Assembly: GCA_963773335.1 (NCBI GenBank)
Contig: CAVZAT010000004.1
Span: 1,426,001 to 1,490,000 of the forward strand
Direction of reading: 5' to 3'
DNA from: UBA4742 sp963773335
GTDB lineage: Bacteria > Actinomycetota > Acidimicrobiia > Acidimicrobiales > Acidimicrobilacustridaceae
DNA: 64,000 bases
Shown: in pieces, positions 1-8,887 of the stretch
Layout of the letters: each line of letters starts with the position of its first letter
How positions within the stretch are numbered: position 1 is the stretch's first letter
Program-made: the position numbers and the translations under genes
The notes under the pieces: generated by a model
Told to the model about the DNA's origin: nothing
Seen by the model: the letters and a program-made list of their open reading frames with translations, nothing else
Databases searched by the model: none

Positions 1-2
1 GC

Positions 3-104
3 GCACCCCAGCCGGTGACCGCCATCGACCACATGCTCAGCACGGGCACGGTCGTGCCCGACGACGGCACCCCGGCCATCGACTGGACGGCGGCGTCGGA
101 CTGA
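3..104 (+). CDS. C-terminal end of an unidentified protein (partial)
   Basis: Only the last 33 codons of a plus-strand gene lie in the window, ending in TGA at 102-104. The tail has alternating hydrophobic and acidic residues and ends in an Asp. No domain can be recognised from so short a piece. It converges on the c-di-GMP gene that ends at 120, leaving 15 nt between the two stops. The call rests only on the open frame and its GC-rich codon use. Confidence 0.4.
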   Translation, partial: APQPVTAIDHMLSTGTVVPDDGTPAIDWTAASD

Positions 105-119
105 CCGCAGCCCCGGGGG

Positions 120-2570
120 TCAACCTCCGGACATCACCGCCCCCAGCTGGTCGGCGGGCACGGCCGGGGCGAACAGGTATCCCTGTGCCCGGTCGCAGCC
201 CAGGATGCCGAGGGCCTCGAGCTGCTCCTCGTTCTCGACCCCCACGGCGGTGACCACCAGGCCCAGGTTGTGGGCCAGCTCGATGGTGGCCCGCACGATG
301 GCCGTGTCCTGGTCGTCGATGCCCAATCCGGCCACCAGCGACCGGTCGATCTTCACGAAGTCGAGCGGGAAGCGCTTGAGGTAGCCCAGCGAAGACTGCC
401 CGGTCCCGAAGTCGTCGAGCCCGATGCGCACCCCCAGGGACCGCAGGTAGGAGATCCCGGCGTCCACGGTGGGTTCGGCGCCGATCAGGATGCTCTCGGT
501 GATCTCCAGGCTCAGCTGCGACGGGTCCACGCCGGTGGCGGCCAGCACCTGCTGCACCTGGGCGGGCAGGTCGGCGTCGGCCAGCTGGCGCGGCGACACG
601 TTGACCGACACCTCCCGGGGCACCAGGCCCTCGCCCCGGCTCGTCCACACGGCCAGTTGCTCGCAGGTGGCCTGGAGCACCTGGAGTCCGAGCTGGGAGA
701 TCAGGCCTCCGGACTCCGCGGCCTCCACGAACTCGGCTGGTGACAACACGGTCCCATCGCTGTCGTGCACCCGCAGCAGCGCTTCGGCCGCCACCACCTG
801 GTCCGACTCGATGTCGATGATGGGCTGGAAGTGCACCCGCAGCCCATCGTGGTCCAGGGCGTTGCGCAACTGCTGGTCGATGGTGTGGCGCCGCGTGCTC
901 TCCTCGGCCAGCGCCCCGTCGAACAGCTCGGTGCGGTCCCCGCCCTCGTGGCGGGCACGAGCCATGGCCTGCTCCGCTCGGCGGATGAGACGCTCGGGAT
1001 CATCACCCACCACTCCCTCGGCGATGCCGACGCTCAGGCTCAGCTCGACCTGGCGACCGTCCAGGGAGATGGGCGCGCCCACCGTCGCCCGGATCCGGTT
1101 GGCCAACCGCATGGCCTCCGTCACCTCGGGCGGACCGGCGATGACCACCACGAAGCTGGCCCCGCCCAACCGAGCCAGGGTGATCGGGGGCTCGACCAGG
1201 GACGCCAGTCGATCGGCCACCTCACACAGCACGGTGTCGCCCCCGGTTGGACCCACCACCGTGTTGAGCGGCTTGAACTCGTCGATGTCGCAGACCATGG
1301 CGATCACCGGCGAAGGGACACCGTCAGGCTGGTCGTCCGAGGGGCCGTCCGGGTCGGGATCGGTCTCCATTAGCGACTCCAGCCGGTCCAACAACCGCAC
1401 CCGGTTGGGGAGACCGGTCAGGGGGTCGGTGAACGCTCGGTTCGCCAGCTCGCGGGCGGCCATCACCCGATCGGTCACGTCGCGGGCGTTGAGCACCACC
1501 CCGCCGATGGCCGGGTTCAGCGTCAGATCGGTGACGATCACCTCGAGGTGGCGCCAGGAACCGTCGGTGGCCGCCATCCGCAGCACGATCGGCGAGCCGA
1601 TCCCCTGATCGGTCGGCCGGGCCAGCGCGGGCAGGTCGGCGGGACGGTCCTCGGGGTGCACCAGATCCAAGACGTTGGTGCCCTCGAGCCGGCCCTCGTC
1701 GTAGCCCAGCGTACGGCTCACCGCCGGGCTGAGATAGTGGATGGTGCCGTCGGGATCCATGACCACGATCAGGTCCGACACCTGCTCGACCAGGGCGGCG
1801 AACCGGGTCTCGGTGGCATTGACCCGTTCCTCGGCGGCGCGTAGCTCCGAGAGGTCCCTGGCCACCAGGGCCACCCCGACGATGTCGCCGGACTGGTCGC
1901 GATGGGCGACCATCACCGCTGAGACGGGCAGCGGCCCGGCATCGGACACGAAGGTGAGCCGACCCCGCCACCGCCCGAACTTGACCAGGGCGGGTAGCAC
2001 CTTGACCTCGTAGTGGCCGCGGGACCACTCGTCGAGCAGCTCCACCAGCCAGATCTTGTCGGACTCGCGGATCGGGATGAGGGTGACGAAGGCGTCGTTG
2101 GCCCACAGGGCCTCGCGTCCCACCGACGCGAAGACGGCCACCATGTCGGGGGTCTCCACCAACGTGTCGCTGAGGATGGTGCGAACGGCCTCGCCGTCCA
2201 ACTCCACCTGGCCCTCGGCCAGCGCCTCGAGGTCGTCCGGCTCCCCGCTGCTGCGCTGGGCCACGGACCGTCCGGATGTGAGCAAGGGCCCCTCCAGCAG
2301 CCGAACCTCGGCCCCGTTGACGCTGTGGGCCACCTCAAAGGCCAGCTCGGCCACCACGCCTTCGAGCTCGCCGTGGACCACCACGGTGGTGGTCAGACCC
2401 GGATGGGCCACTGCCGCGTCCACCAGCGCGGCCAGAGCAGCCAGGTCGGCGTCCACCACGCCGTGGGCCACCGCCTCGGCCAGCAGCGCGTCCCGCTCAC
2501 CCGAACACGACCGGGCATTGCTCACCGATGGACGGTTTGCGACCGAGACGCGCCGACTCCACGAGGTCAC
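120..2570 (-). CDS. PAS-PAS-GGDEF(degenerate)-EAL c-di-GMP protein
   Basis: An 816-residue predicted c-di-GMP phosphodiesterase. Two PAS-type regions (about residues 130-370) precede a GGDEF-fold domain (about 375-540) and an EAL domain (about 555-810). The signature GGDEF loop reads LGGASF, so the two acidic residues needed for cyclase activity are missing. The EAL domain looks complete: EALLR, the SVNVSP Asn, the LEITES Glu, the LDDFGTG double Asp, the FVKID Lys and Asp, and the GVEN Glu. The GTG at 2570 is the longest start; GTG 2525 is an alternative. No membrane segment is evident, so it is probably cytosolic and senses its ligand through PAS. It is divergent from the pseudo-receiver at 2857, with operator-like palindromes between them. 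The GGDEF domain may serve as a GTP sensor, as known for other degenerate domains. Confidence 0.9.
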   Translation of the reverse strand: MTSWSRRVSVANRPSVSNARSCSGERDALLAEAVAHGVVDADLAALAALVDAAVAHPGLTTTVVVHGELEGVVAELAFEVAHSVNGAEVRLLEGPLLTSGRSVAQRSSGEPDDLEALAEGQVELDGEAVRTILSDTLVETPDMVAVFASVGREALWANDAFVTLIPIRESDKIWLVELLDEWSRGHYEVKVLPALVKFGRWRGRLTFVSDAGPLPVSAVMVAHRDQSGDIVGVALVARDLSELRAAEERVNATETRFAALVEQVSDLIVVMDPDGTIHYLSPAVSRTLGYDEGRLEGTNVLDLVHPEDRPADLPALARPTDQGIGSPIVLRMAATDGSWRHLEVIVTDLTLNPAIGGVVLNARDVTDRVMAARELANRAFTDPLTGLPNRVRLLDRLESLMETDPDPDGPSDDQPDGVPSPVIAMVCDIDEFKPLNTVVGPTGGDTVLCEVADRLASLVEPPITLARLGGASFVVVIAGPPEVTEAMRLANRIRATVGAPISLDGRQVELSLSVGIAEGVVGDDPERLIRRAEQAMARARHEGGDRTELFDGALAEESTRRHTIDQQLRNALDHDGLRVHFQPIIDIESDQVVAAEALLRVHDSDGTVLSPAEFVEAAESGGLISQLGLQVLQATCEQLAVWTSRGEGLVPREVSVNVSPRQLADADLPAQVQQVLAATGVDPSQLSLEITESILIGAEPTVDAGISYLRSLGVRIGLDDFGTGQSSLGYLKRFPLDFVKIDRSLVAGLGIDDQDTAIVRATIELAHNLGLVVTAVGVENEEQLEALGILGCDRAQGYLFAPAVPADQLGAVMSGG

Positions 2571-2709
2571 GCCGAGATCTCCTGGCTGTCACATGGCACG
2601 GGGAACGCTCCCTGAAGCGACGAACGACCACTCTACACGTTGACCATCTCACTCTTCGATGGCAGGACGGCGACCGCAGGCGTTCCCATCGGCAGCAACC
2701 CCGGCGACA

Positions 2710-2737
2710 CCAGTCATCGGGACCAGAAGATGACTGG
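2710..2737. repeat. Inverted repeat in divergent promoter region
   Basis: Perfect 9-bp arms CCAGTCATC (2710-2718) and GATGACTGG (2729-2737) are separated by 10 nt. It lies between the c-di-GMP gene and the pseudo-receiver, upstream of the paired 16-bp palindromes. It may be a regulator site or an RNA hairpin in the leader of the minus-strand gene. Confidence 0.5.
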
Positions 2738-2775
2738 AATCGGTCATCCTGGTGGGTCCCCAACCACGACGCACC

Positions 2776-2813
2776 TGGGCCGTTCGGCCCACCCCCCTGG
2801 GCCGTTCGGCCCA
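2776..2813. promoter_or_regulatory. Two identical 16-bp palindromes, likely operator pair
   Basis: TGGGCCGTTCGGCCCA occurs twice, at 2776-2791 and 2798-2813, with centres 22 bp apart, about two helical turns. Each copy has perfect 7-bp arms around a TT centre. The pair ends 43 bp before the ATG of the pseudo-receiver gene and sits in the promoter region shared with the divergent EAL gene. Spacing and identity suggest cooperative dimer binding by a transcription factor. Which regulator binds is unknown. A pair of RNA hairpins is the alternative reading. Confidence 0.55.
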
Positions 2814-2856
2814 GGAATGCATCGACGTTTGTGCCCGGTTGCGCCAAACTGGGGCC

Positions 2857-3381
2857 ATGACCGTATCCATCGTGGTGTGCGACGGAGATGAGCTGGCCCG
2901 GCGGGCCGTTGGGCAGCTCGTGATCGAGCATGGGTTCGAGGTGGTGGCCGAGGCGACGATGGCCGTGGAGGCGGTGCAGCTCTGCCAGGTCTTCCATGCC
3001 GCGGCGGTGCTGCTGGGCAACGAGCTGCAGGGCCTGAGCGGTCTGGAGGTGGTCCCCGAGCTCGAGGAGGGCGGCGTTCGGGTCATCCTGATCTCCAACG
3101 ACGACGAGGCGCTGGTCCGGGCCCGCGACGCGGGCGCCTTCTTCGCGGTGGCCCGAGGCGACCTCGACATGCTGGACCGGGCGTTGGCCGCCATCGGTGA
3201 GGCCGCGTCCGGCGACGACCGGCGCTCAGGCATCGACCGACGGCGCGGCATCGACCGGCGCGTCCAGACCGACTGGACCAAGGTCACCCGCGAGCGCCGC
3301 AGCGGGACCGACCGGCGTCGAGCCGAGCGCCGTCAGGGTGCGGCCGCCGACTCGGGCGGCAGCCAGGCCATCAGCGCGTAG
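2857..3381 (+). CDS. Receiver-like (pseudo-receiver) protein with Arg-rich tail
   Basis: A 174-residue protein. Residues 1-115 follow the CheY-like receiver pattern, with an acidic cluster after strand 1 (CDGDE) and the alternating hydrophobic strands. The phospho-acceptor position reads LLGNEL, so Gly54 replaces Asp, and the conserved Lys near the end of the domain is also absent. It should not be phosphorylated in the classical way. The tail carries repeated DRR motifs (DRRSGIDRR, GTDRRRAERR), which make it strongly basic. No DNA-binding output domain is seen. ATG 2857 is preferred because the receiver fold starts there. It is divergent from the PAS-GGDEF-EAL gene, so a shared role in c-di-GMP control is inferred. 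Its 3' end overlaps the convergent gene by 11 bp. Confidence 0.75.
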   Translation: MTVSIVVCDGDELARRAVGQLVIEHGFEVVAEATMAVEAVQLCQVFHAAAVLLGNELQGLSGLEVVPELEEGGVRVILISNDDEALVRARDAGAFFAVARGDLDMLDRALAAIGEAASGDDRRSGIDRRRGIDRRVQTDWTKVTRERRSGTDRRRAERRQGAAADSGGSQAISA

Positions 3382-3738
3382 GTTCGGCCACCGCCAGCGC
3401 CCGGCGCCGCGCCCGACGGCGGCCGCGCAGCACCAGCCACACCATGGCCAGGGCAGCGGTCAGCGAGGCGGAGGTCACCATCCAGAGGGCGGGGCCACGC
3501 GAAGTGAAGGAACGAACCACGTCCAGCGCGGTCTCGGGCTCCAGCCGCTCCACCTCGAGGCGCTCGAGATCCAGTCCGACGGGTGGCAACGTCTCCGGGG
3601 CCGTTGGCTCCGGTTCCCGCGCCGACGCGGGGGCGCGGCTGCCGGTTGGGGCCCGAGCAGGGCGTCTACGGGAGCCGGCCCCTCGTCGTCAGCCTTCCGG
3701 TGACGGGTGCGCGACCGTTGGGGGTCGTACTGCGCCAT
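3371..3738 (-). CDS. Small single-pass membrane protein (frame broken)
   Basis: Reading from ATG 3738, the polar N-terminal half (MAQYDPQRSR...) runs to about 3625, and the C-terminal half continues in another frame from about 3620 to TGA at 3371. The C-terminal half has one hydrophobic segment (about 20 residues, ending MVWLVLR) followed by a basic Arg-rich tail. Adding one C to the CCCCC run near 3625 joins the halves into a protein of about 122 residues with a Pro/Ala-rich linker. The start overlaps the 3' end of the ParA-like gene once that gene's own frame is corrected, so the two are probably co-transcribed. Function unknown; ParA partners are sometimes small membrane anchors. Confidence 0.5.
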
Positions 3739-4680
3739 CAGATGCTCCGTTCACGTGGTCCAGGTCGCCGACCGCCCGCACGGTCGGCTGAGGGGCGGAG
3801 TTGCGGGCCGGCGGGGGCGCAGCCGGCGCCTGGTCCGCCTCGGGTCGCAGGTCGACCACAGGCGCGGTGATCGGCGCCGGCGCGGCCTCGGGCCGGACCG
3901 ATCCGGCCAGGGCCGCCAGCAGTCCGTCGAACTCGACCGCGGCCTCGCGCGCGCGCCGGCGCGCGTCCCCAGCCCGTGGATGGGCAGGGACTGGGCGGCC
4001 GACTCCGGGACGGCGGCGCGCTGGTGCACCGGGGGCAAGACCAGCTCGCCGTAGTTCTCGACCAGCTGCTCGTACCAGTACCGGGCGTCGCGCGTGCGGC
4101 CCAGCCGGTTGACCACGATGCCGGCCACCGAGAGCCCATCGGCGCGGCGGGATCGGATGCGGTCAACGGTGCGCAGGATCTGGGCCACCCCATCAGAGGC
4201 CCAGGCTCCAGGTTCGGTGACCACCAGGGCGCGGTCGGCGGCGAACAACCCGTTCACGGTCAACAGCCCCAGCGACGGCGGGCAGTCGATCAGCACCAGG
4301 TCGTAGTCAAGCCCCTCCATGGCCACCGCCAGGCGGTCCTGGGCGCCCACCGGATCGTTGGCCAGCTGCGGCTCGCGCTGAGCCAGCAGCGGGGAGCTGG
4401 GGGCGACGTCGGGTAGGGCCCAGCCGGCGTGACCTCCCGGCCGCGGCCACCCGGATTCGGCGATGACCTGAGCCAGCCCGCCAGACCGGTCGACCGCCAG
4501 GGCGTCGTCGACCGTACGCTCGGGCTCCCACATCCCCAGGCCGGTGCTGGCGTTGGCCTGGGGATCGAGATCGACCACCAGCACCCGCAGATCGGCGGCG
4601 GCCGCGGCCGACGCCAGACCCAACGCGACGGTGGTCTTGCCCACTCCACCCTTCTGGTTCACCACGGCGACGGACACCAT
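3689..4680 (-). CDS. ParA/MinD-family ATPase (C-terminal frameshift)
   Basis: A deviant Walker A motif, NQKGGVGKTT, follows the start MVSVAVV. Further on are the DLDPQANAS and LIDCPPSLG motifs typical of ParA/Soj ATPases, which dimerise on ATP and position DNA or protein complexes. ATG 4680 is chosen because strand 1 begins at once. As written, the frame runs to a stop at 3751 with an Arg/Pro-rich nonsense tail after IHGLGTR. The other frame from about 3960 gives a sensible Ala/Glu/Pro tail ending in TGA at 3689. The break lies in the GC-dinucleotide run near 3948-3965. No ParB gene or parS site was recognised nearby, so this may be an orphan ParA. It is divergent from the peroxiredoxin. Confidence 0.85.
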
Positions 4681-4771
4681 GGTGGGCAAACTAGTGCCCT
4701 GGCCCATGACCGTGCCCGCTCGCCCCGCGGGGCCGGGAATACCACGGTGTCCGGCGGGCTTGGTACCGGTC

Positions 4772-5248
4772 ATGACCGAAGACGCGCCGAGCGGCCGCGC
4801 CCTGCACGAGGGTGACGTGGCCTCCGACTTCGAGCTCCCGTCCCAGGACGGCACCCCGGTGAAGCTGAGCGACTACCGGGGTGGGTGGGTGGTCGTCTAC
4901 TTCTACCCGGCCGACGACACGCCGGGCTGCACCCGCGAGGCCTGCTCGTTCCGCGACAGCTACGAAGACTTCACCGATGCCGGCGCCGCCGTCCTCGGGA
5001 TCAGCGGCGACTCGGTCGAATCCCACGTGAAGTTCCGGGAGAAGCACCACCTGCCCTTCACCCTGCTCAGCGATGCGGACGGCCACCTGCGCCAGTCCTG
5101 GGGCGTGAGCAAGTCCCTGGGCATGCTGCCCGGGCGCGTCACCTACGTGATCGACCCGAACGGCGTGGTGCGCAAGCGCTTCTCCTCCCAGCTGCGGGCC
5201 AAGCAGCACCACACCGAGGCGCTGGCCACCATCCGCGCCGGAGCCTGA
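4772..5248 (+). CDS. bcp: Thioredoxin-dependent peroxiredoxin (BCP/PrxQ type)
   Basis: A 158-residue protein of usual length for the BCP family, which reduces H2O2 and organic hydroperoxides using thioredoxin. The active-site stretch YPADDTPGCTREACSF contains the peroxidatic Cys53 (in TPGCT) and a resolving Cys58 five residues later, the atypical 2-Cys arrangement. Later conserved pieces include GISGDSVESH and LPFTLLSD. The ATG at 4772 is divergent from the ParA-like gene, with about 90 bp between the two starts. Cytosolic; no signal peptide. Confidence 0.92.
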   Translation: MTEDAPSGRALHEGDVASDFELPSQDGTPVKLSDYRGGWVVVYFYPADDTPGCTREACSFRDSYEDFTDAGAAVLGISGDSVESHVKFREKHHLPFTLLSDADGHLRQSWGVSKSLGMLPGRVTYVIDPNGVVRKRFSSQLRAKQHHTEALATIRAGA

Positions 5249-5258
5249 TCAACCTGGT

Positions 5259-5334
5259 GGTCTACCCGTCTGCCGACCGGTCTACCCGTCTGCCGACCCC
5301 GTGGTCTACCCGTCTGCCGACCCCGTGGTCTACC
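5259..5334 (+). repeat. Short tandem repeat (about 3.4 copies)
   Basis: The 20-nt core GGTCTACCCGTCTGCCGACC occurs at 5259-5278, 5279-5298 and 5303-5322, and a fourth partial copy starts at 5327. Periods are 20 and 24 bp. It fills the gap between bcp and the HAD gene. The third copy offers an extra in-frame GTG (5301) 24 nt before the likely GTG start at 5325. The array could shift start choice if its copy number varies. Confidence 0.75.
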
Positions 5335-6041
5335 AACTGGCTGTCCTCGACATGGCCGGCACCACCGTGGTCGATGACGGCCTGGTGGTCTGGGCCTTCG
5401 GGCGGGCCCTCGAGTCGGTCGACCTGTCCCCCGAGGGCCCCTCGGCCGACGACCGGACCACTGCCGACCGCCTGGCCCACGTGCAGGCCACCATGGGCGC
5501 ATCCAAGCTCGAAGTGTTTCGCGACCTGTTGGGCGACGAGGACCGGGCCCAGGCCGCACTGGCCGGGTTCGAGGCGGCCATGGTCGAGGCGGTCGATGCC
5601 GGTCGGGTCCGGCCCTTGGCCGGCGCCGAGGCGGCCATGGCCCGGCTGCGGGCGGCCGGAGTGCGGGTGGCGCTCACCACGGGGTTCTCCTCCACCATCC
5701 AGGACTTCCTGGTGGACGCGCTGGGCTGGACCGACCAGGTCGATCTCACCCTTTCGCCCCGCGCGGGACTGCGGGGTCGACCCCACCCCGATCTCGTGCT
5801 GGCCGCAGTGCTGGCCATGGGCGTGGACGACGTCCGCGCCGTCGCCGTGGTGGGGGACACCGCCAACGACCTGTGGTCGGGATGGCGGGCCGGCGCCGGC
5901 ATCGTCGCCGGCGTCCTGACCGGCGCGCACCGGCGGACCGAGCTCGAGGCCGCGCCCCACACCCACATCCTCGAGTCGGTCGCCGATCTGCCCGGCGTGC
6001 TCGGCCTCGACCTGCCCGCCGACCTCGGCTCGCCGGGCTGA
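5325..6041 (+). CDS. Phosphonatase-like HAD-superfamily hydrolase
   Basis: HAD motif I is LAVLDMAGTTV: nucleophile Asp, then the Met-Ala-Gly-Thr-Thr seen in phosphonoacetaldehyde hydrolases and their relatives. Motif II is LTTGFSS, the basic residue falls in GRPHPD, and motif IV is VVGDTANDL. An alpha-helical cap lies between motifs I and II. At about 238 residues it matches the phosphonatase-like hydrolase family. A true phosphonatase would need a cap-domain Lys that forms a Schiff base with phosphonoacetaldehyde; I cannot place one with confidence, and no phosphonate genes are adjacent. GTG 5325 is the preferred start; GTG 5301 lies inside the tandem repeat. Confidence 0.8.
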   Translation: MVYQLAVLDMAGTTVVDDGLVVWAFGRALESVDLSPEGPSADDRTTADRLAHVQATMGASKLEVFRDLLGDEDRAQAALAGFEAAMVEAVDAGRVRPLAGAEAAMARLRAAGVRVALTTGFSSTIQDFLVDALGWTDQVDLTLSPRAGLRGRPHPDLVLAAVLAMGVDDVRAVAVVGDTANDLWSGWRAGAGIVAGVLTGAHRRTELEAAPHTHILESVADLPGVLGLDLPADLGSPG

Positions 6042-6068
6042 GCGCCTTCGCTCGACAGCACGTGCCCT

Positions 6069-6158
6069 TCAGCCTCGCCGTCGAGCCGCGAGCACGGCGA
6101 TCAGCGCCACGGTCAGGCCCGCCACGGTGAGTCCCGCGGCCACCAGGCCGGCCATCAT
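6069..6158 (-). CDS. Possible 29-residue single-membrane-span peptide
   Basis: The frame begins MMAGLVAAGLTVAG, continues hydrophobic to VLAARRRG and stops at 6069. It sits in the 202-bp gap between the HAD gene and glycogen phosphorylase. A hydrophobic helix with a positive C-terminal tail resembles real small membrane proteins, but no clear ribosome-binding site is seen. It could equally be chance or the remnant of a longer gene. Nothing else was seen in this gap. Confidence 0.22.
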   Translation of the reverse strand: MMAGLVAAGLTVAGLTVALIAVLAARRRG

Positions 6159-6243
6159 CGGGGCGTCCGGCCGGGTGGCATCATCTGAACAGTGTCTCGC
6201 GTGGCCCGATCGGGGGTCAGCGGGCGTGGGTTAGCGTCGGGCG

Positions 6244-8791
6244 ATGAAGGCCGTCCAGACGTTCACCGTCATCTCTGTTCTGCCCGCCTCGCTCGAGCCG
6301 CTGCGAGAGGTGGCCATGAATCTGGGGTGGGGGTATGACGAACGGGCCACGGACCTGTTCGGTCGCATGGACCGGTCGGGCCGCGACATCGAGGGTCGCG
6401 ACCCCGCGCTGATGCTCTCCACCGAGTCCCAGGAACGCCTCGACACCCTGGCCGGTGACTCGGCCTTCACCTCGCTGGCCACGGGCGTGCGCGATCAGCT
6501 GCGGGCCACCCTCGACGCACCCCGCTGGTTCCAGACCGACCACCAGGTGGAGTGCGCCGAGCCCGTCCGCTCCATCGGCTACTTCTCCCCGGAGTTCGGC
6601 ATCGCCGCCGCCCTCCCCCAGTACTCGGGCGGCCTGGGGGTCCTGGCCGGCGACCACCTGAAGGCGGCCAACGATCTCGGGCTACCCCTCACCGGGGTCG
6701 GCCTGTTCTACCGCCACGGCTACTTCCGCCAGGAGCTCGATGCCAAGGGCTGGCAGCAGGAGCGCTTCCCCCACCTCGATCCCCGGGCCATGGCCCTGTC
6801 GCCCGTCACCGACGTGCTGGTCGGCGTGGAGCTGGCGGGCGAACGGGTCTACGCCCGGGTGTGGGAGGCCAAGGTCGGTCGGATCTCGCTCTACCTGCTC
6901 GACACCGACATCGACGACAACGACGAGGAGCATCGTCGGGTGTGCTGACCGCCTCTACGGCGGTGGCCCAGAGGAGCGCATCCGTCAGGAGATCGTGCTG
7001 GGCATCGGCGGCTTGCGGGTGCTGCGAGACCTGGGCAAGGTCCCCGAGGTGTTCCACCTCAACGAGGGCCACGCCGGCTTCCTGGCCCTCGAACGCATCC
7101 GCCGGGCCATGCTCGACGACGGGCTCAGCTTCGCCGAGGCCCGCACCGCCGTCCGGCCCGGCGCCGTGTTCACCACCCACACCCCGGTCCCGGCCGGCAT
7201 CGATCGCTTCAGCCGCGAGCTGATGGAGCAGTACTTCGCCAACTGGTGCCGCGATTGCGGGTCTGGGTCTCGATGACCTCATGGCCCTGGGCCACGAGCC
7301 CGGCACACCCGAAGGCGAGGTGTTCAACATGGCTACCCTCAGCCTGCGCCTGGCCGGCACCAGCAACGGGGTCTCCGCCCTGCACGGCGACGTGAGCCGC
7401 CGCATGTTCGCCGGCATCTGGCCCGACGTTCCCGTGGCCGAGGTGCCGATCTCCTCGGTCACCAACGGGGTCCACGCCCGCACCTGGACCAGCCCGGAGA
7501 TGAGCGCCCTGTACGAGCGCGTGCTCGGACCGACTGGCCCGAGGCCCCGGCCGAGCAGTGGCGCGAGATCGAGGGACTCGCCGATCGCGAGCTCTGGTCG
7601 GCACGGCGGGCCGGGCGCGAGCGTCTGCTGGCCTACGCACGGGCCAGGCTGCACCGAGCCGAGCTGGGGCGGGGCTCGAGCGAGTCCCAGGTGGCGTGGA
7701 CCGATCAGGTGCTCGACCCCGAGGCCCTCACCATCGGGTTCGCCCGCCGCTTCGCCACCTACAAGCGGGCCACCCTGCTGTTCCGGGACATGGAGCGGCT
7801 GCGCGCCCTGTTGCTCGACGGCGAACGCCCGGTGCAGCTCATCTTCGCGGGAAAGGCCCACCCGGCCGACAACCAGGGCAAGGAACTGCTCCAGCAGGTG
7901 GCCAAGGTGTCGGCCGACCTCGACCTGCGTGGACGGCTCGTGCTGCTCGAGGACTACGACATCACTGTGGCCCGCATGCTGGTGGCCGGTGTCGACGTCT
8001 GGCTCAACACGCCGCTGCGGCCGCTGGAGGCGTGTGGGACCTCGGGCATGAAGGCGGTGTTCAACGGCGTGTTGAACTGCTCGGTGCTCGACGGCTGGTG
8101 GGACGAGATGTACGACGGCGACGTGGGCTGGGCCATCCCCTCGGCCGAATGGGAGGACGACATCGAGGCCCGCAACGACCTGGAGGCGGCCAGCGTGTTC
8201 AACCTCCTCGAGCGCCAGGTGGTGCCGCTGTTCTACGCCCGCACCGACGGCCTGCCGATCGACTGGCTGCGCAAGGTCAAGGCATCCATGGCCCGACTGG
8301 GTCCCCGGGTGGGCGCCTCACGCATGCTGCGGGAGTACACCACCGACCTCTACGAACCGGCCGCCCAACGGGAGCGGACGCTGCGGGCCGACCACGACGA
8401 GCGGGTCAAGGCCCTGGTCCGATGGCGGCGCCACATCGACCGCGGTTGGCCATCGGTGGCGGTGACGGGCACCTCCCACGAGCAGCTGGACCGGCCCGGA
8501 CACACCACCTATCGGGTGGCGGCGCAGATCTCGCTCGGCGACCTGGACCCCTCGGACGTGGACGTGCAGCTCGTATACGGACCCATCGACCTCGACGACG
8601 AGCTGCGCGACCCACGGATCCTGGCCATGGCCGAAGACGGCGCCGGCGAGCACCCGGGCTGGCGCCGCTACACCGCCGAGCTCGAGTTCGACCGGGCCGG
8701 CAACTTCGGCTTCACCGTGCGCATCGTCCCCTCCCACCCGGACCTGCGCAGCTACGCCTACCTGGGCAAGGTGGCGTGGGCTAGCACTTAG
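6244..8791 (+). CDS. glgP: Alpha-glucan (glycogen) phosphorylase, GT35 short form, frame broken
   Basis: It releases glucose-1-phosphate from glycogen-like glucans using PLP. The protein is spread over three frames: 6244-6940, 6940-7265, 7265-7525, then back to the second frame from about 7525 to TAG at 8791. Joined, it is about 849 residues, usual for the short actinobacterial/archaeal form. Conserved pieces are YFSPEFGIAAALPQYSGGLG, VFHLNEGHAGF, FTTHTPVPAGIDRF, SSVTNGVHARTW, GFARRFATYKRA, IFAGKAHPADNQGKE and the PLP-region GTSGMKAVFNGVLN. An N-terminal DUF3417-like segment precedes the catalytic core. Each break can be repaired by a 1-2 nt change, so the gene is probably intact in the organism. 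ATG 6244 is the only good start. A dispersed 57-bp repeat starts 2 nt after the stop. Confidence 0.88.
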
Positions 8792-8792
8792 C

Positions 8793-8849
8793 GCGGCGGA
8801 GCAGAGCGCAGCCGCTCACGGGATGACACCCGGATGCCGAAGGCGCCCG
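8793..8849 (+). repeat. 57-bp post-stop intergenic repeat, copy A
   Basis: This 57-bp segment starts 2 nt after the glgP stop and matches 22862-22918, which starts 2 nt after the bioD stop, at 48 of 57 positions. Conserved blocks are GAGCAGAGC, CCGCTCACG and CGGATGCCGAAGGCGCCCG. Both copies sit between convergent genes. No strong terminator hairpin with a T run is visible. Its role could be transcript-end processing or protein binding. Confidence 0.65.
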
Positions 8850-8887
8850 ACGGGAGGCTGGCCGACCGGAGGGCCAGGCAGGCTGAC

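Noticed and set aside
5259..5334. CRISPR-like array
   Set aside because: Repeats are adjacent with at most 4 nt between them, so there are no spacers, and no cas genes are present. The same holds for 17008-17061.
6244..8791. Programmed frameshifting in glgP and others
   Set aside because: No slippery-site plus stem pattern was recognised, and breaks of both directions affect many unrelated genes.
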